A stretch of DNA of 64,000 bases from Salvia splendens (taxonomy: Eukaryota > Streptophyta > Magnoliopsida > Lamiales > Lamiaceae), in the NCBI RefSeq assembly GCF_004379255.2, contig NC_056044.1, positions 3,745,001 through 3,809,000 of the forward strand. The letters run 5' to 3'. The translations under genes were made by a program, and so were the position numbers. This document shows, one piece after another, positions 33,601 to 45,300 of this stretch (its first letter is position 1; each line of letters starts with the position of its first letter). Below the pieces are notes generated by a model, which worked only from the letters and a program-made list of their open reading frames with translations, ran no database searches and was not told the origin of the DNA.

Positions 33601-35622
33601 AACAAGAGGCAAACACGACAAAGAAAATTGCCGAGGCTGTGTTGATCTCGATTAGACCACTTGAATGGTGAGTATCGCTGGTTAAGTGTTCATCAAAACC
33701 ATCCTGATAGGTTAACATTAAACATCAGAACTGCACGAGGACCCTTATCTTTCTTCTATTATCAACAACGTAAGCTTATGCTGAACAACGCCCTGCACTA
33801 CCTTTAAAAGCTTGTCGTGCTCAATAGCTGCTTCCCTAGCACTCCATGCAGACCAATAAGATGCACACAAGACAGTACCGACAGCCATCAGCCATAAAAA
33901 CACTTCAGCAACATCAACCAACGGGCGTTTTGGCGAGTAAATCTGGATGGAAACTGAAAATAACACCAAGGTCGTGAAAGGGATGCAATAGACGAAATGA
34001 TGCGGACAGAGAACATACAACTACAGAAACCGTGGTACAAGCATCTTGGTGGCATACAAAAATCCGTTAGGAGTAAATATATCAGGTGCTATTCTAATGA
34101 TCATAACCTTAGAGGCCAAAGCTTACCGTGCGAACTGTTTTTCATGCTAACTTTCAAGCTCCCACCAGCATCTTGCGGAAGCATGACTACCGGTATGCCA
34201 ACATCTACAACAGTCTCATTTTTCTCACACACCATCTTGAAGAGATCTGGATGACAGCACCATCAGGAGGGAACCGTGAAGTATCAGCAGCGTAATATCA
34301 ACATCTAATTAAGTTTAGTTGTCAACATTATAGTAATGATCCATGGATGAGTCCCTATATAACTTTTAGTTGGACACTGGAACGGCGTAGTAGAGGAGTA
34401 ACGGGGCTATCACAATATTTAGAAATGAAACCAGAGATTACTACTTAAGAATCATGTGTGTTCCTAAAGAAAATTATATCTGCTACGGAAATGAATTCAT
34501 TTAGTTGGAATTGTGAACGGTGTTCAGCTAACCGGAAAGCTATAACTTTATCATGGTCCTAAGACAAAAAAACTGTGGTGTGGTGACAGAGAATATACCT
34601 GTCTGATTGTTTATGATTAGTAGAGCTGAAGCACCAGCGGCTTCTGCAACTTTTGCTTTGGTAACAAAACTGCAGTTCCCCCGGTGCACCAAGATAGCCT
34701 CACCTGTCAGCTATGAAAATGCAAAACGGATTAATAAGCCAGGTATAAGAAAAACAAATAGTCACAACAGTTGCAAATGTAACCGAGAAGAATACCTTGT
34801 TCCTTGGTGTACTACAACAATCAGGAGGGTCTGCAAGAGAAACTATAATCTGGTCGGCACGCTTCTCCTGTGACTCCAATGTCGGACCAAATCGAGCACC
34901 GATACCAACGAATTGTGTTACCTCAACACCATCTAGCCAAATAGGGACTTTAACCTATTGAACAGTCATGAACTGCAACTTCAGCTGATCATGTTCACAT
35001 AAATTAGTGGAGGAATTGGGTTTGGATTTCTTCAAATTTCATTCCCTTTAACAATTCATACAGATCTATGATCCCACTAATACCAACAATTCATAAAGAA
35101 AGTTATATATCAACTTCAGCCTAAACTATTGAAAACAAAATCTTTTCACACTATTCCTAATACCCACCTTTCCTTCTCCATATAAAGACTACAGACCAAC
35201 ACACAAGATTCAAAAACATCGTAATTATAGGCAATAGGAATACTAATATAAAAGACATAGTAATAATTAAATAGCAAAACAAAATCTATACTGAATCAGA
35301 CCTTTAATTATATCATATAAAAACACAACCAACTGTAGAAAAGTTCAATTAAAAAAACATCAATTATAAAAAAAATCCGTTACCTTGTCCGATATTTTAT
35401 AAGAAAAGTTCAATTACTTTAGTGAAGGAAATGCAAAAAGGCGAAAGCTTTAAACTGCCAAAAAAGTAAGAAGAGAGAGAGAATTACCAGTACGAAATTG
35501 TTGTCACAGCCAGGCTTCTTGGGAGCAATATCATCTTGGTGAACTATGTCGCCAGCAAAGACGAGGGAAGTGGAGAGGAAGAGAGCAAAATGTGAGTAGA
35601 GAAGTACGGTCCTGAGGTCCAT
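30655..35622 (-). CDS. Signal peptide peptidase-like aspartic protease with PA domain (SPPL2-5 clade)
   Basis: Fourteen exons by splice sites: 35488-35622, 34796-34954, 34599-34710, 34127-34246, 33802-33953, 33521-33703, 33181-33215, 32814-32976, 32292-32345, 31766-31858, 31527-31669, 31011-31081, 30846-30929, 30655-30764. The sum is 1614 nt, 537 residues; Arabidopsis SPPL4 has about 540. A signal peptide (1-23), a lumenal protease-associated domain (about 60-195) and about nine membrane spans follow in order. The catalytic aspartates are in LYD (D384) and GFGD (D437), and the PAL motif is at 491-493. The family cuts type II membrane proteins within the membrane in endosome/vacuole compartments. 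The exon 7/8 junction was fixed by the family's CFRWF reading; a rival AG would give a stop. Start at 35622, since upstream in-frame ATG 35673 would bury the signal peptide. Confidence 0.93.
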
Positions 35623-35984
35623 GAATTGGGGAAAGGGGAAAATATCTGAGGTGAGAGAGATCAATTGGGTCAAAAGGGGGCTTACTTGAATTCCAATTTT
35701 CTGGTGATATTATTGTTGAGATGCGAAGTAGAGGGTGACAAAAAGAATGAGAGTTGAGGTATGTACAAAGAAATGAGAGGAAAAAGGAGAAAATTGGTTA
35801 AGGGACTGTTTGGCACTATCGCATTTTCTACTCTATCACGACGGGAGCGCCACGTTGCGACCGTTAAAACCGGTTTTGACTTTTCACTACAACCGCCTTC
35901 CACTCGACGCGAAAGTCAGCGTGCGCCCAACGCGCTTCCGTAAAATGCTTGCGCGATTTCTCTGTTATATCATCATTTGTAGTA

Positions 35985-36188
35985 CCCTCCATCCCAAGAT
36001 AAGCGACTCACATTCATTTTTGGACGTTTCAAGATAAGTGAGTCATTTCATTTTTTGATATTCTCTCTCTTACTTTTTTTTTCTCTATTTTATTAATTCT
36101 CTTACTTTATTCACTTTACTAACAAAACCTCATTTCCTTAAATCTCATGCCGAAAAGTTTGTGCTCACTTATCCTGGGACGGAGGCCG
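35985..36188. mobile_element. Stowaway-like MITE, about 204 bp
   Basis: The inverted ends CCCTCCATCCCA and TGGGACGGAGG are flanked by TA on each side (35983-35984, 36189-36190). The Tc1/mariner Stowaway pattern is CTCCCTCCGTCCC with TA duplication. More diverged than the two copies below and with a different interior. Confidence 0.65.
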
Positions 36189-36514
36189 TAATAGTTTTAG
36201 TAATGTAGTAATAAAAAATTGTTAAAATGGATAGTGATTACGGTATATGAATTGTAGTAAAACTAATATATAATCCAATTTTTTTAATATTTTGTATCGA
36301 AAATGATTTATAAATAAAATTGATTTAAAATAAATGACATATTAATGATTTTGCAATAATTTTAAAAAAAATGTAATTTAACTTAAATATTTTCATATTT
36401 AAAAAATGTTTTTTTACTAAATATTTCAAAATTAATGTGAATCAAGCTCGAAATCACGTTAAAATTTAACATAAAATTTCCATATCATTTCTTTCTTATT
36501 GCTACAAAATAATA

Positions 36515-36693
36515 CTCTCTCCGTCCCGCACTACTCGCACCTTTCCTTTTGGGCACGGAAATTAAGGAATGAGTGATAGACAAAGTCAACAATTACGACT
36601 GTAGGTATAAATTTCTACTAAAAATGGAAAGAGTGCAAATAACTTGGGACGTCCAGAAAGGAAATAAGTGCAAGTAGTGCGGGACGGAGGGAG
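36515..36693. mobile_element. Stowaway-like MITE, 179 bp, copy 1
   Basis: The ends CTCTCTCCGTCCCGC and GCGGGACGGAGGGAG are inverted repeats, with TA on both sides. It shares its interior (ATTAAGGAATGRGTGAT, TACTAAAAATGGAAAGAG) with the copy at 37042. Confidence 0.8.
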
Positions 36694-37041
36694 TATAACA
36701 CATTAATTTTGTACATATACTGTTTACGTACACTTCATTTGTTCACGAAAAATAATCCATATTGGATGGCACACAAATTGAACTTTTGTATTGTAATCCT
36801 ATTAAACTAAGTTTATGGATTCTCATATTATTCTAGTGTTGTGTTAGGATTAATGAATTCGAAATTAATATTTTATGAGAAAGATTAGATTGTTGATTTT
36901 GAACATGAAAATAACAATTATTTTTAAGTTGATAGCTAATGATTACATCTTCCTCTAGTAGAGTGAATCATGATATCCATACTATTTCAATTATTTTTCT
37001 CTTTTATACTAATTTCACATTAAAAAATTACATCTTTAATA

Positions 37042-37220
37042 CCCCCTCCGTCCCGGGTTAGTCGCACGTTTGCTTTTCGGCACGGAGATTAAGGAATGGG
37101 TGATTAGCAAAGTCAACGATTGCGGCTGTAGGTGATAATTTTTACTAAAAATGGAAAGAGTGCAAATAACTTGGGACGCCCAGAAAGGAAAATAGTGCAA
37201 GTAACACGGGACGGAGGGGG
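37042..37220. mobile_element. Stowaway-like MITE, 179 bp, copy 2
   Basis: Same family and same length as the element at 36515, in the same orientation. The ends CCCCCTCCGTCCCG and CGGGACGGAGGGGG are flanked by TA. Confidence 0.8.
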
Positions 37221-37500
37221 TATTTTTTCTTGAAATAGTGAATTATACATAGATGGGAAAACAAAAACTTATGTATGTTCTGGAATGGTTGTTGCTAACA
37301 ACGTACAAACTTAATAATTCTTCAAATCAAATTTATTTTTTTCCAAATAATTTATCAGTAGTCTTTGTAGTTTGCTGGGTAGTGAGTGACTGCATGTTTT
37401 CAATAATCAATAGGCCATTTTCAGATTTTCTCATGTTGAATCTTTATACTGTAATCCTCTTAGACTATAGTTTTATGTGTTTTATATCATGCATGGTGAT

Positions 37501-38181
37501 TGATGAATCGGCGAATTTTTGATGGTGAAGAATGCTAGTAAAAATACGGATCACGACACAGAGAATTTACGTGGTTCGATTTACTGAAGTAAACCTACGT
37601 CCACGGGGAGAAAGGAGGGCAGAGTTGTATTGCTTGATCTGTTTTCTACAGCTTACAAATACAGACTTGCTATTTGATATTTTTTCTCTAGAGAGCGAGA
37701 GAGAGAGTCCCCTTAATCTATCTGATCTAAGTTCTATTTATACATTGAACTAAGATCGTGGCTTGCATCACCACTAATGATGGTTGTGGATGTCGTGGAG
37801 GTCATGCGATCCTGCATGGGCCCACTATCCTGCATGAGTTAATGACTGCTTGACACCACTAAATAGATCGTGGGTGTAGTGGAGATCGTGGAGGTTCTGA
37901 CATGAGTTGACTATCTCCCAGTTCGGTCAAATACTGAGACCGAACTGCTGAACTATTGCCGAGCAGCTTTTGCCGGTCTGAGAGTAGAGCTTGATTGGTC
38001 GGCTTTTACCGAGCTGTAGGCTGGGGCCGAACTCTTTGGTAATGCCGAACTGATTGGTTGGCTTTTACCGAGCTGTAGGCTGGGGCCGAACTCTTTGGTA
38101 ATGCCGATCTGATACTCTTCCTTGGGCTTTGGGCTGATGGGCCGTCACTGCTGTTGGGCTTGTTTAGTCCGTACTCCATCA
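37501..38181 (-). repeat. 3' LTR (left) of the non-autonomous Tat element
   Basis: 681 bp, TGATG…CATCA on the plus strand, indistinguishable by eye from the right LTR. It contains an internal ~60-bp direct repeat around GGCTTTTACCGAGCTGTAGG. Confidence 0.93.
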
Positions 38182-38269
38182 CTACCCCCCCCGAAAAGCG
38201 AAGTGAATTACTTCGGCGAAGCGAGTCACTTCGGCATTCTGGATAAAGGTACGGGGTAAGTTGATGTTT

Positions 38270-39281
38270 GTCTTTGGTCTGATGAAATAAACATCTTTGA
38301 CCGGACTCGTCTTTGGTCTGATGAAATAAACATCTTTGACCGGACTCGTCTTTGGTCTGATGAAATAAACATCTTTGACCGGACTCGTCTTTGGTCTGAT
38401 GAAATAAACATCTTTGACCGGACTCGTCTTTGGTCTGATGAAATAAATATCTTTGACCGGACTCGTCTTTGGTCTGATGAAATAAACATCTTTGACCGGA
38501 CTCGTCTTTGGTCGGATGAAATAAACATCTTTGACCGGACTCGTCTTTGGTCTGATGAAATAAACATCTTTGACCGGACTCGTCTTTGGTCTGATGAAAT
38601 AAACATCTTTGACCGGACTCGTCTTTGGTCTGATGAAATAAACATCTTTGACCGGACTCGTCTTTGGTCTGATGAAATAAACATCTTTGACCGGACTCGT
38701 CTTTGGTCTGATGAAATAAACATCTTTGACCGGACTCGTCTTTGGTCTGATGAAATAAACATCTTTGACCGGACTCGTCTTTGGTCGGATGAAATAAACA
38801 TCTTTGACCGGACTCGTCTTTGGTCTGATGAAATAAACATCTTTGACCGGACTCGTCTTTGGTCTGATGAAATAAACATCTTTGACCGGACTCGTCTTTG
38901 GTCTGATGAAATAAACATCTTTGACCGGACTCGTCTTTGGTCTGATGAAATAAACATCTTTGACCGGACTCGTCTTTGGTCGGATGAAATAAACATCTTT
39001 GACCGGACTCGTCTTTGGTCTGATGAAATAAACATCTTTGACCGGACTCGTCTTTGGTCTGATGAAATAAACATCTTTGACCGGACTCGTCTTTGGTCTG
39101 ATGAAATAAACATCTTTGACCGGACTCGTCTTTGGTCTGATGAAATAAACATCTTTGACCGGACTCGTCTTTGGTCTGATGAAATAAACATCTTTGACCG
39201 GACTCGTCTTTGGTCTGATGAAATAAACATCTTTGACCGGACTCGTCTTTGGTCTGATGAAATAAACATCTTTGACCAGAC
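38270..39281. repeat. Tandem array, about 26 copies of a 39-bp unit
   Basis: The unit is CTCGTCTTTGGTCTGATGAA followed by ATAAACATCTTTGACCGGA. Copies are almost identical. The variant GTCGG in place of GTCTG occurs at 38511, 38784 and 38979, that is 7 and 5 units apart, and one copy reads AAATATC at about 38444. Because 39 is a multiple of three, the minus strand stays open for 347 codons (13-residue repeat MFISSDQRRVRSK); I regard that as a by-product. A single 41-bp relative lies at 978-1018. Confidence 0.95.
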
Positions 39282-39737
39282 TTGGTTTGTGTCCTAATTT
39301 GGCGAGTTTTGTCGCTCGGATCGGACTTTCCGTTGTCCTAATTTGGGGATCGGACTTTCCCTTGTCCTAATTCGGCGAGTTTTATCGCGTGGATCGGACT
39401 TTCCCTTGTCCTAATTCAGGCAAGTTTTATCGCGTGAATCGGACTTTTGTTGCAGTTCGTTTCAGACGGAGTGCTTGATTCTTAAGCTGAATTGTGGTCT
39501 TGTATCCTCTTTAGAAGCTTGGACTTCACAATCGTTAGCTTGCAGCTCGTTTCGGACGAACTGCTTGTTTAAGCTGAATTGTGGTCTTGTATCCTCTTTA
39601 GAAGCTTGGACTTCACAATCGTTAGCTTGCAGCTCGTTTCGGACGAACTGCTTGTTTAAGCTGAATTGTGGTCTTGTATCCTCTTTAGAAGCTTGGACTC
39701 ACAATCGTTAGCTTGCAGCTCGTTTCAGACGAACTGA
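39282..39737. repeat. Two further short tandem repeat blocks in the non-autonomous element
   Basis: At about 39288-39440 a 'gtcctaattcggcgagtttt…cggactttccc' segment occurs three times, with losses. At about 39450-39720 an 87-bp segment containing AAGCTGAATTGTGGTCTTGT and GAAGCTTGGACTTCACAATC occurs three times. Each has one counterpart at 1028-1185 in the autonomous element. Confidence 0.8.
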
Positions 39738-39739
39738 CA

Positions 39740-40152
39740 TCTCTTCGGTACGGAGGAGATGGAGTTCTCCTGTGGTTCCGGTACCGAGGAGGAACAGGAA
39801 CATGTCGGGGTTGAGGATTCTTCTTTCCGGAAGACACGGCACTACTGCGGTAGTGACTTTCATGTCTGGAGGAGGAAGGAGAATCCACCCTTTTCGTCTT
39901 CGGCTCTTGGCTCTTTTGCAGGAAGGCTAAGAACTCATCCTGCTTCTCAGCCAAGAACAGCTTGACAGCCTCATTCAAATCAGGCTGCTGGGAAGACTCG
40001 GTGTGTGGACCTTTTGAGCGGCTTGTTCCTTCTCCGTGAGAACTGGAAGTAGATTTTTCGCGAGGCTGCTTTCCAGGCCTATGGGCTGCTGGATTAGCTT
40101 CCTCATGGTTATCACGGACGGAGGCACGGGTGTTATGTGATCTGGTATGCAT
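39740..40152 (-). pseudogene. Truncated gag (N-terminal ~138 codons) of the non-autonomous Tat element
   Basis: From ATG 40152 the reading matches the N terminus of the gag ORF at 4698-6797 (MHTRSHNTRASVRD against MRTRSHNTHTSVRD) through …RRTPSPPYRRDV. It then changes abruptly to repeat-derived sequence and stops at 39685. The break corresponds to about position 6362 of the autonomous copy. The capsid domain, zinc knuckle and protease are missing. Retention of just this segment suggests it may hold a packaging or priming signal; this is inference. Confidence 0.85.
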
Positions 40153-40225
40153 TTTTTTGGTAGAAGAGGATCAAAAACTCGCTTTATCACAAATTTGGTT
40201 CTCTGTTTCCCACAGACGGCGCCAG

Positions 40226-40906
40226 TGATGAATCGGCGAATTTTTGATGGTGAAGAATGCTAGTAAAAATACGGATCACGACACAGAGAATTTACGTGGT
40301 TCGATTTACTGAAGTAAACCTACGTCCACGGGGAGAAAGGAGGGCAGAGTTGTATTGCTTGATCTGTTTTCTACAGCTTACAAATACAGACTTGCTATTT
40401 GATATTTTTTCTCTAGAGAGCGAGAGAGAGAGTCCCCTTAATCTATCTGATCTAAGTTCTATTTATACATTGAACTAAGATCGTGGCTTGCATCACCACT
40501 AATGATGGTTGTGGATGTCGTGGAGGTCATGCGATCCTGCATGGGCCCACTATCCTGCATGAGTTAATGACTGCTTGACACCACTAAATAGATCGTGGGT
40601 GTAGTGGAGATCGTGGAGGTTCTGACATGAGTTGACTATCTCCCAGTTCGGTCAAATACTGAGACCGAACTGCTGAACTATTGCCGAGCAGCTTTTGCCG
40701 GTCTGAGAGTAGAGCTTGATTGGTCGGCTTTTACCGAGCTGTAGGCTGGGGCCGAACTCTTTGGTAATGCCGAACTGATTGGTTGGCTTTTACCGAGCTG
40801 TAGGCTGGGGCCGAACTCTTTGGTAATGCCGATCTGATACTCTTCCTTGGGCTTTGGGCTGATGGGCCGTCACTGCTGTTGGGCTTGTTTAGTCCGTACT
40901 CCATCA
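40226..40906 (-). repeat. 5' LTR (right) of the non-autonomous Tat element, with adjoining PBS
   Basis: 681 bp. The minus-strand sequence next to it (40209-40224) reads TGGCGCCGTCTGTGGG, the primer binding site shared with the autonomous element. Confidence 0.93.
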
Positions 40907-40911
40907 GTGAT

Positions 40912-41954
40912 TATTTTTTAATTTCTTATGTGTTTTTCATGCATGGTGATTATTTTTAATCGGACATCAATTCAAGTGAATAATTTATGTTAATAATCAT
41001 ATAAAATAAAGTGATAGTTTTTTCAATTACATCAAGAGCTATCTACTTCAAATTACAAAAGTTTATGCAAATCTCTCTTAACAATACAATTTCCATATTT
41101 GAGATATATTTCGACTAAAATAATAAATATACTGTATATAATTAGAAGAATGAAAAGATTACAAAATTTGATTGTTCTTGATTCGTTTGAATAATGTAAC
41201 AAAATTGAAATTTATTGTAAAATTAATATTCCAAAAACAGTTGGTAGTTGAAAAGTTAATGTGTCGGCGTCAACAATTAAATGCGTTCGATATAGACAAA
41301 TATATTAACTTCGGTATTTAATTTTTCTATAACAATAAGAACTTATAGTTGACAATTTTGCAATAAAGTTCATGTCAAATATAAAATTATCTTTTTCGTC
41401 CTATTAGCGTTGATTCTTTTCTAATAGATAATGAAAATTAAGAATAAATATTTAATGAGTTAAGAAAATAAAGTTGAATCTATTCTAATAGATATGAATG
41501 TTAAGAATAAATATTTAATAAATTAAGAAAATAAAGTAAGAGAAAATAAAAATAAAGGAGATTAAATGTGTTGGAAATTGTCATATGACGCAATTATAAT
41601 TGGAAGATGAACAAAGAAGTTTTAATAAAAATAGCAAATTATATATTAATTCATATATTTAATCATAAACAAATAGTAATACTAGATAATCACCGAGCGT
41701 GGGGGAGTGGGAGTGAACGGAAGCGCGTGGCAGACAAAATAGGCATCACCGGCTGAGGCGGTGACTATTCCGTATTTTCGGCCGTACAGATGAGGCGGCT
41801 CATTAAAGCTCATCTATGTAATAATTTCATGGTTTAGCCGTACATCACATGGTTTCATTTTTAATAAAATAAATAAACCTGCTATAAATCCGTCTGATTT
41901 TATTTATAGTACTACGAATTAGTTGTACTACTATCAATTATTTAAATTAATTAT
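40912..41954. other. AT-rich intergenic DNA, no gene seen
   Basis: It contains a short direct repeat around 'aataaatatttaatgagttaagaaaataaa' (about 41440-41540). Nothing else supported. Confidence 0.45.
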
Positions 41955-41959
41955 GAATC

Positions 41960-42220
41960 TGTTGAGAAAAGGGGAAGTATCAATCAACATTAAAGAAGAA
42001 TATAGTTCCAAGAATGGAGTTCCAAGAAGCATTGAAGATGTGCATGCATTGTTCCAATAGTAGTGTAGTTCCATGAATATACATTTATTGTAGGATCTCA
42101 AAAGTCACCAACATCCCTATAAATATATGGGTGTTGAGTACCATTTCATCATTCAATCAAAATACAATAATCTTCTCCCATTGCTTTCTTCTCTAAATAT
42201 GTTGTCTATACCATTTAACA
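41960..42220 (+). repeat. 5' LTR of the copia element
   Basis: TGTTGAG…TTTAACA, 261 bp, with a likely TATA region (CCTATAAATATATGGG) about 115 bp from its end. The PBS starts at 42221. Confidence 0.95.
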
Positions 42221-42339
42221 TGGTATCAGAGCGGGTTTGGACTCAGATAAGGTATCATCATCGTCTTTGATACCTTTCTCGGCCCTTTCCCGTTTTTTTG
42301 TTTTTCCTTTTTCCGCTGTATCTATAACCATAAGCCAAA

Positions 42340-45300
42340 ATGTCAAATGACAACTATATAGTAACCGAAACCTCAGATTCATCTATGGCAGATGAATTTG
42401 CCCGGCAATTTGCCAACTTTATGCGCAATAGTTTTGCGATGAACCAACCAAATCCACCAGAAACAGCTGCCATGCCATTCAGAATTGACACGCAGCCCCT
42501 CCACATTGGTGGGAATAAGTTGAATGGAGAAAATTACGCCCTTTGGTCCGTATTGATGAAGACGGCAATAAGCGGTCGGGGAATGGTATCTCACGTCACC
42601 GGAGTGCCTCATTCTCTACCGCGAACCGATCCAGCCTTCATACAATGGGAACAAGCCGATCACTGTGTGATCACTTGGTTAATACAAAACATTGAGCCTC
42701 GACTGGTCAGTCGAGTTTCACAACATCCGACGGCAAAGCATATATGGGATGCGTTGGCCGTCACATATGGGAGCGGAAGAGATAAAATCCAGGTGTATGA
42801 TCTTCAGTTCAAAGCAACCACACTGAGGCAAGGAAGCAGTTCATTAGAAGAAATATGGAGCCGGTTGGGAGAGATCTGGATTTCAATCGACCAAAAACAG
42901 ACGAACCCAATGAAATGTCCAGAGGATATGGAGATTCATAACAAATTCATACAAGATCAGAGAGTATGTCAGTTTCTCTATGCAATTGATAGCAAATATG
43001 AAACAACCAAGAGGGAGATACTGAAAATGGACCCACTTCCCTCCGTCGACTATGCGTACAACCTGATTCAGCAGGAGGAGACACGACTCCGAGTGTTACA
43101 ACAGGCAAACACCGGCGGAGCAGCTGCCATGGATGGAATTGGAACTGGCCTCGCCATCCGAGGGTGGCAGAACCCTACCGGCGGCTCTCGGGGTGGCGGT
43201 CGCGGCAGCAACGGTGGTGGTCGCGGCAGCAACAGTGGTGGTCGCGGCAGTGGCAATGATAGAAATCGGCGAAGTGATGAAGAAGACAAGTCAAAATTGG
43301 TGTGTTCCTACTGCAAACGGAAAAGACACACAAAAGATTCATGCTTTGAACTAGTTGGATATCCAGATTGGTGGGAAGAGAAGCACGGCAAGCCGCCGCA
43401 ACCGCAAACACCATGGAACCGTGGCGGGCACGCCGCCGCAGCAGTTGGAGGCGACGGAGGCAACGCCGTGCAGGGGGTCGCGCAAACCGCCGGTGCTGTC
43501 CAGCCAGGAGGAAGGACCAGAAATGAAGCTGCTCAGCCGGCGAATACAACCGGGGCAGCAAACTTCGTTGCCAGCGGAAGTGGGAGTGTAATTCACGATT
43601 GGAGTGAAGAATTGATGAGGGGAGAGGCGGCGCCCGATTCAGGTAGATTAGGGTTAGGGGGCTCTTTTATTGGAAGCCCCCAAATCTTTGGGAAATTGCA
43701 GGTTTTACCCCACCAAAATTCTCAGTCACAATTAGCCCCCAAATCTCCTGAAAATTCCATAATTTCCCAAACCACTTGCCAAAATCGATTTCAGCCTCTC
43801 GAGAAGCTTGGAGTTGTGTGTGCAGTATCTAATGGCCATGAGAAAAATGATAAATGGATTTTTGACTGTGGGGCAACCGATACCATAACATATGATGCCT
43901 CAGACCTTACCAACCTTCAGAAACCTCTAAAATCTCATATCCAAACTGCCAATGGGGAATTTACGGTGGTTGAGGGGGCTGGAACCGTTAACATTTCCCC
44001 AACTTTGCAGTTATCAAATTGTCTATATATTCCTTCGATGTCTCATAAGTTATTATCCATTAGTCATGTCACAAAGGAATTGAATTGTACGTTACTAATG
44101 CAGCCACAATTTTGTCTGTTGCAGGATATCCGAACCGGAGAGATAATTGGGCGTGGCACTGAACGTGATGGGCTTTACTATGTGGATGAGATAGCTCAAA
44201 AAGGGACTGCCATGTTAACTCACGGATCAGCTGACAGGAAAGCTTGGCTTTGGCATCGGCGCTTGGGTCATCCATCTATCGGTTACTTAAAATTATTATT
44301 TCCTAGTATTATTCCTAAGCATGACATGTACTGTGAAACTTGTCTTTTATCCAAAAGTCATCGGAACTCTTACCCATTAAGTAATACTCGTGTTGAAACC
44401 CCATTTGCCTTAGTACACTCTGATGTTTGGGGGCCCGCACCAGTTATTGGGGGGCAAGGTTTTCGATATTTCTTAGTTTTTGTGGATGATTGCACTCGCA
44501 TGACCTGGATATATTTCATGAAACAAAAATCTGAAGTTTTGTCACACTTTACCCATTTCTATAACCTTATCCAAACTCAGTTTCACAAAACCATTCAGGT
44601 CCTTCGGTCAGATAATGGGGGGGAGTTCGTTAATTCTACCATGAAACAACTCTTCCAAAACAAAGGCCTTATACACCAAACCACATGTGCTCATACTCCC
44701 GAACAAAACGGTGTGGCTGAAAGGAAAAATCGATCTCTCCTCGAAATGACTCGTTCTATGCTTATAGAGTCAAAAGCCCCGAAACACTTCTGGCCAGAAG
44801 CCATTGCCACCTCAGCCTATCTCTTAAACCGATTGCCCACAAGTATTCTCAAACATAAAACTCCTCTACAAGTCTTGTCCACCTTCACAAAAATTCCTCC
44901 GCCCTTGACTCTTGAACCTCGCGTCTTCGGATGCTCCGTTTTTGTCCACATTCCTAAACATGAAAGAACTAAACTATCCCCTTGCGCTATCAAATGCATT
45001 TTTGTAGGATATGGGGTAAATCAAAAGGGGTATAGGTGTTTCGATCCAAAGTCCAACCGGATGTTTGTTACAATGAACTGCAACTTTCTTGAAACTGAGT
45101 ACTTCTTTACCCATCTTAGCGGTCAGGGGGAGAGTAATGTTAGGGATAACAATGATACGGACCCGCTAAGTTGGATCTCAATGCCACTGCCAACGCCAAG
45201 CAATCCTGATGCGGATCTATCAGAGAAAACAGTAAGCAATTCCGCTGAGCAAGTCTCTGATGTGGTAGAGTCCATCGTAGAAAGTGGCATCGCCTCAAAT

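Larger units (their letters stand above)
35623..37495. other. SPPL upstream region and intergenic DNA with three MITEs
   Basis: Apart from the three Stowaway-like elements listed separately, the stretch is AT-rich and holds no supported gene. The first 360 bp should contain the SPPL 5' UTR and promoter. Confidence 0.5.
37501..40906 (-). mobile_element. Non-autonomous Tat-family LTR element, apparently very recent insertion
   Basis: The two LTRs (37501-38181 and 40226-40906) are each 681 bp and I found no difference between them. The 5-bp duplication GTGAT flanks the element (37496-37500, 40907-40911). On the minus strand the primer binding site beside the right LTR is the same as in the element at 1-7419, and a polypurine tract (CGGGGGGGGGTAG) abuts the left LTR. 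The interior keeps the first ~135 gag codons, has lost the rest of gag and all of pol, and consists mostly of tandem repeats grown from sequences that are single-copy at 837-1190 in the autonomous relative. It needs proteins in trans. Confidence 0.93.

Noticed and set aside
38226..39269. 347-residue open reading frame of 13-residue repeats as a real repeat protein
   Set aside because: The 39-bp unit is a multiple of three, so any stop-free unit gives a long frame. It lies in a non-coding region of a retroelement, antisense readings are equally repetitive, and the precursor at 978-1018 is not coding.
38270..39281. CRISPR-like array
   Set aside because: Repeats are contiguous with no spacers, inside an LTR element in a plant genome.
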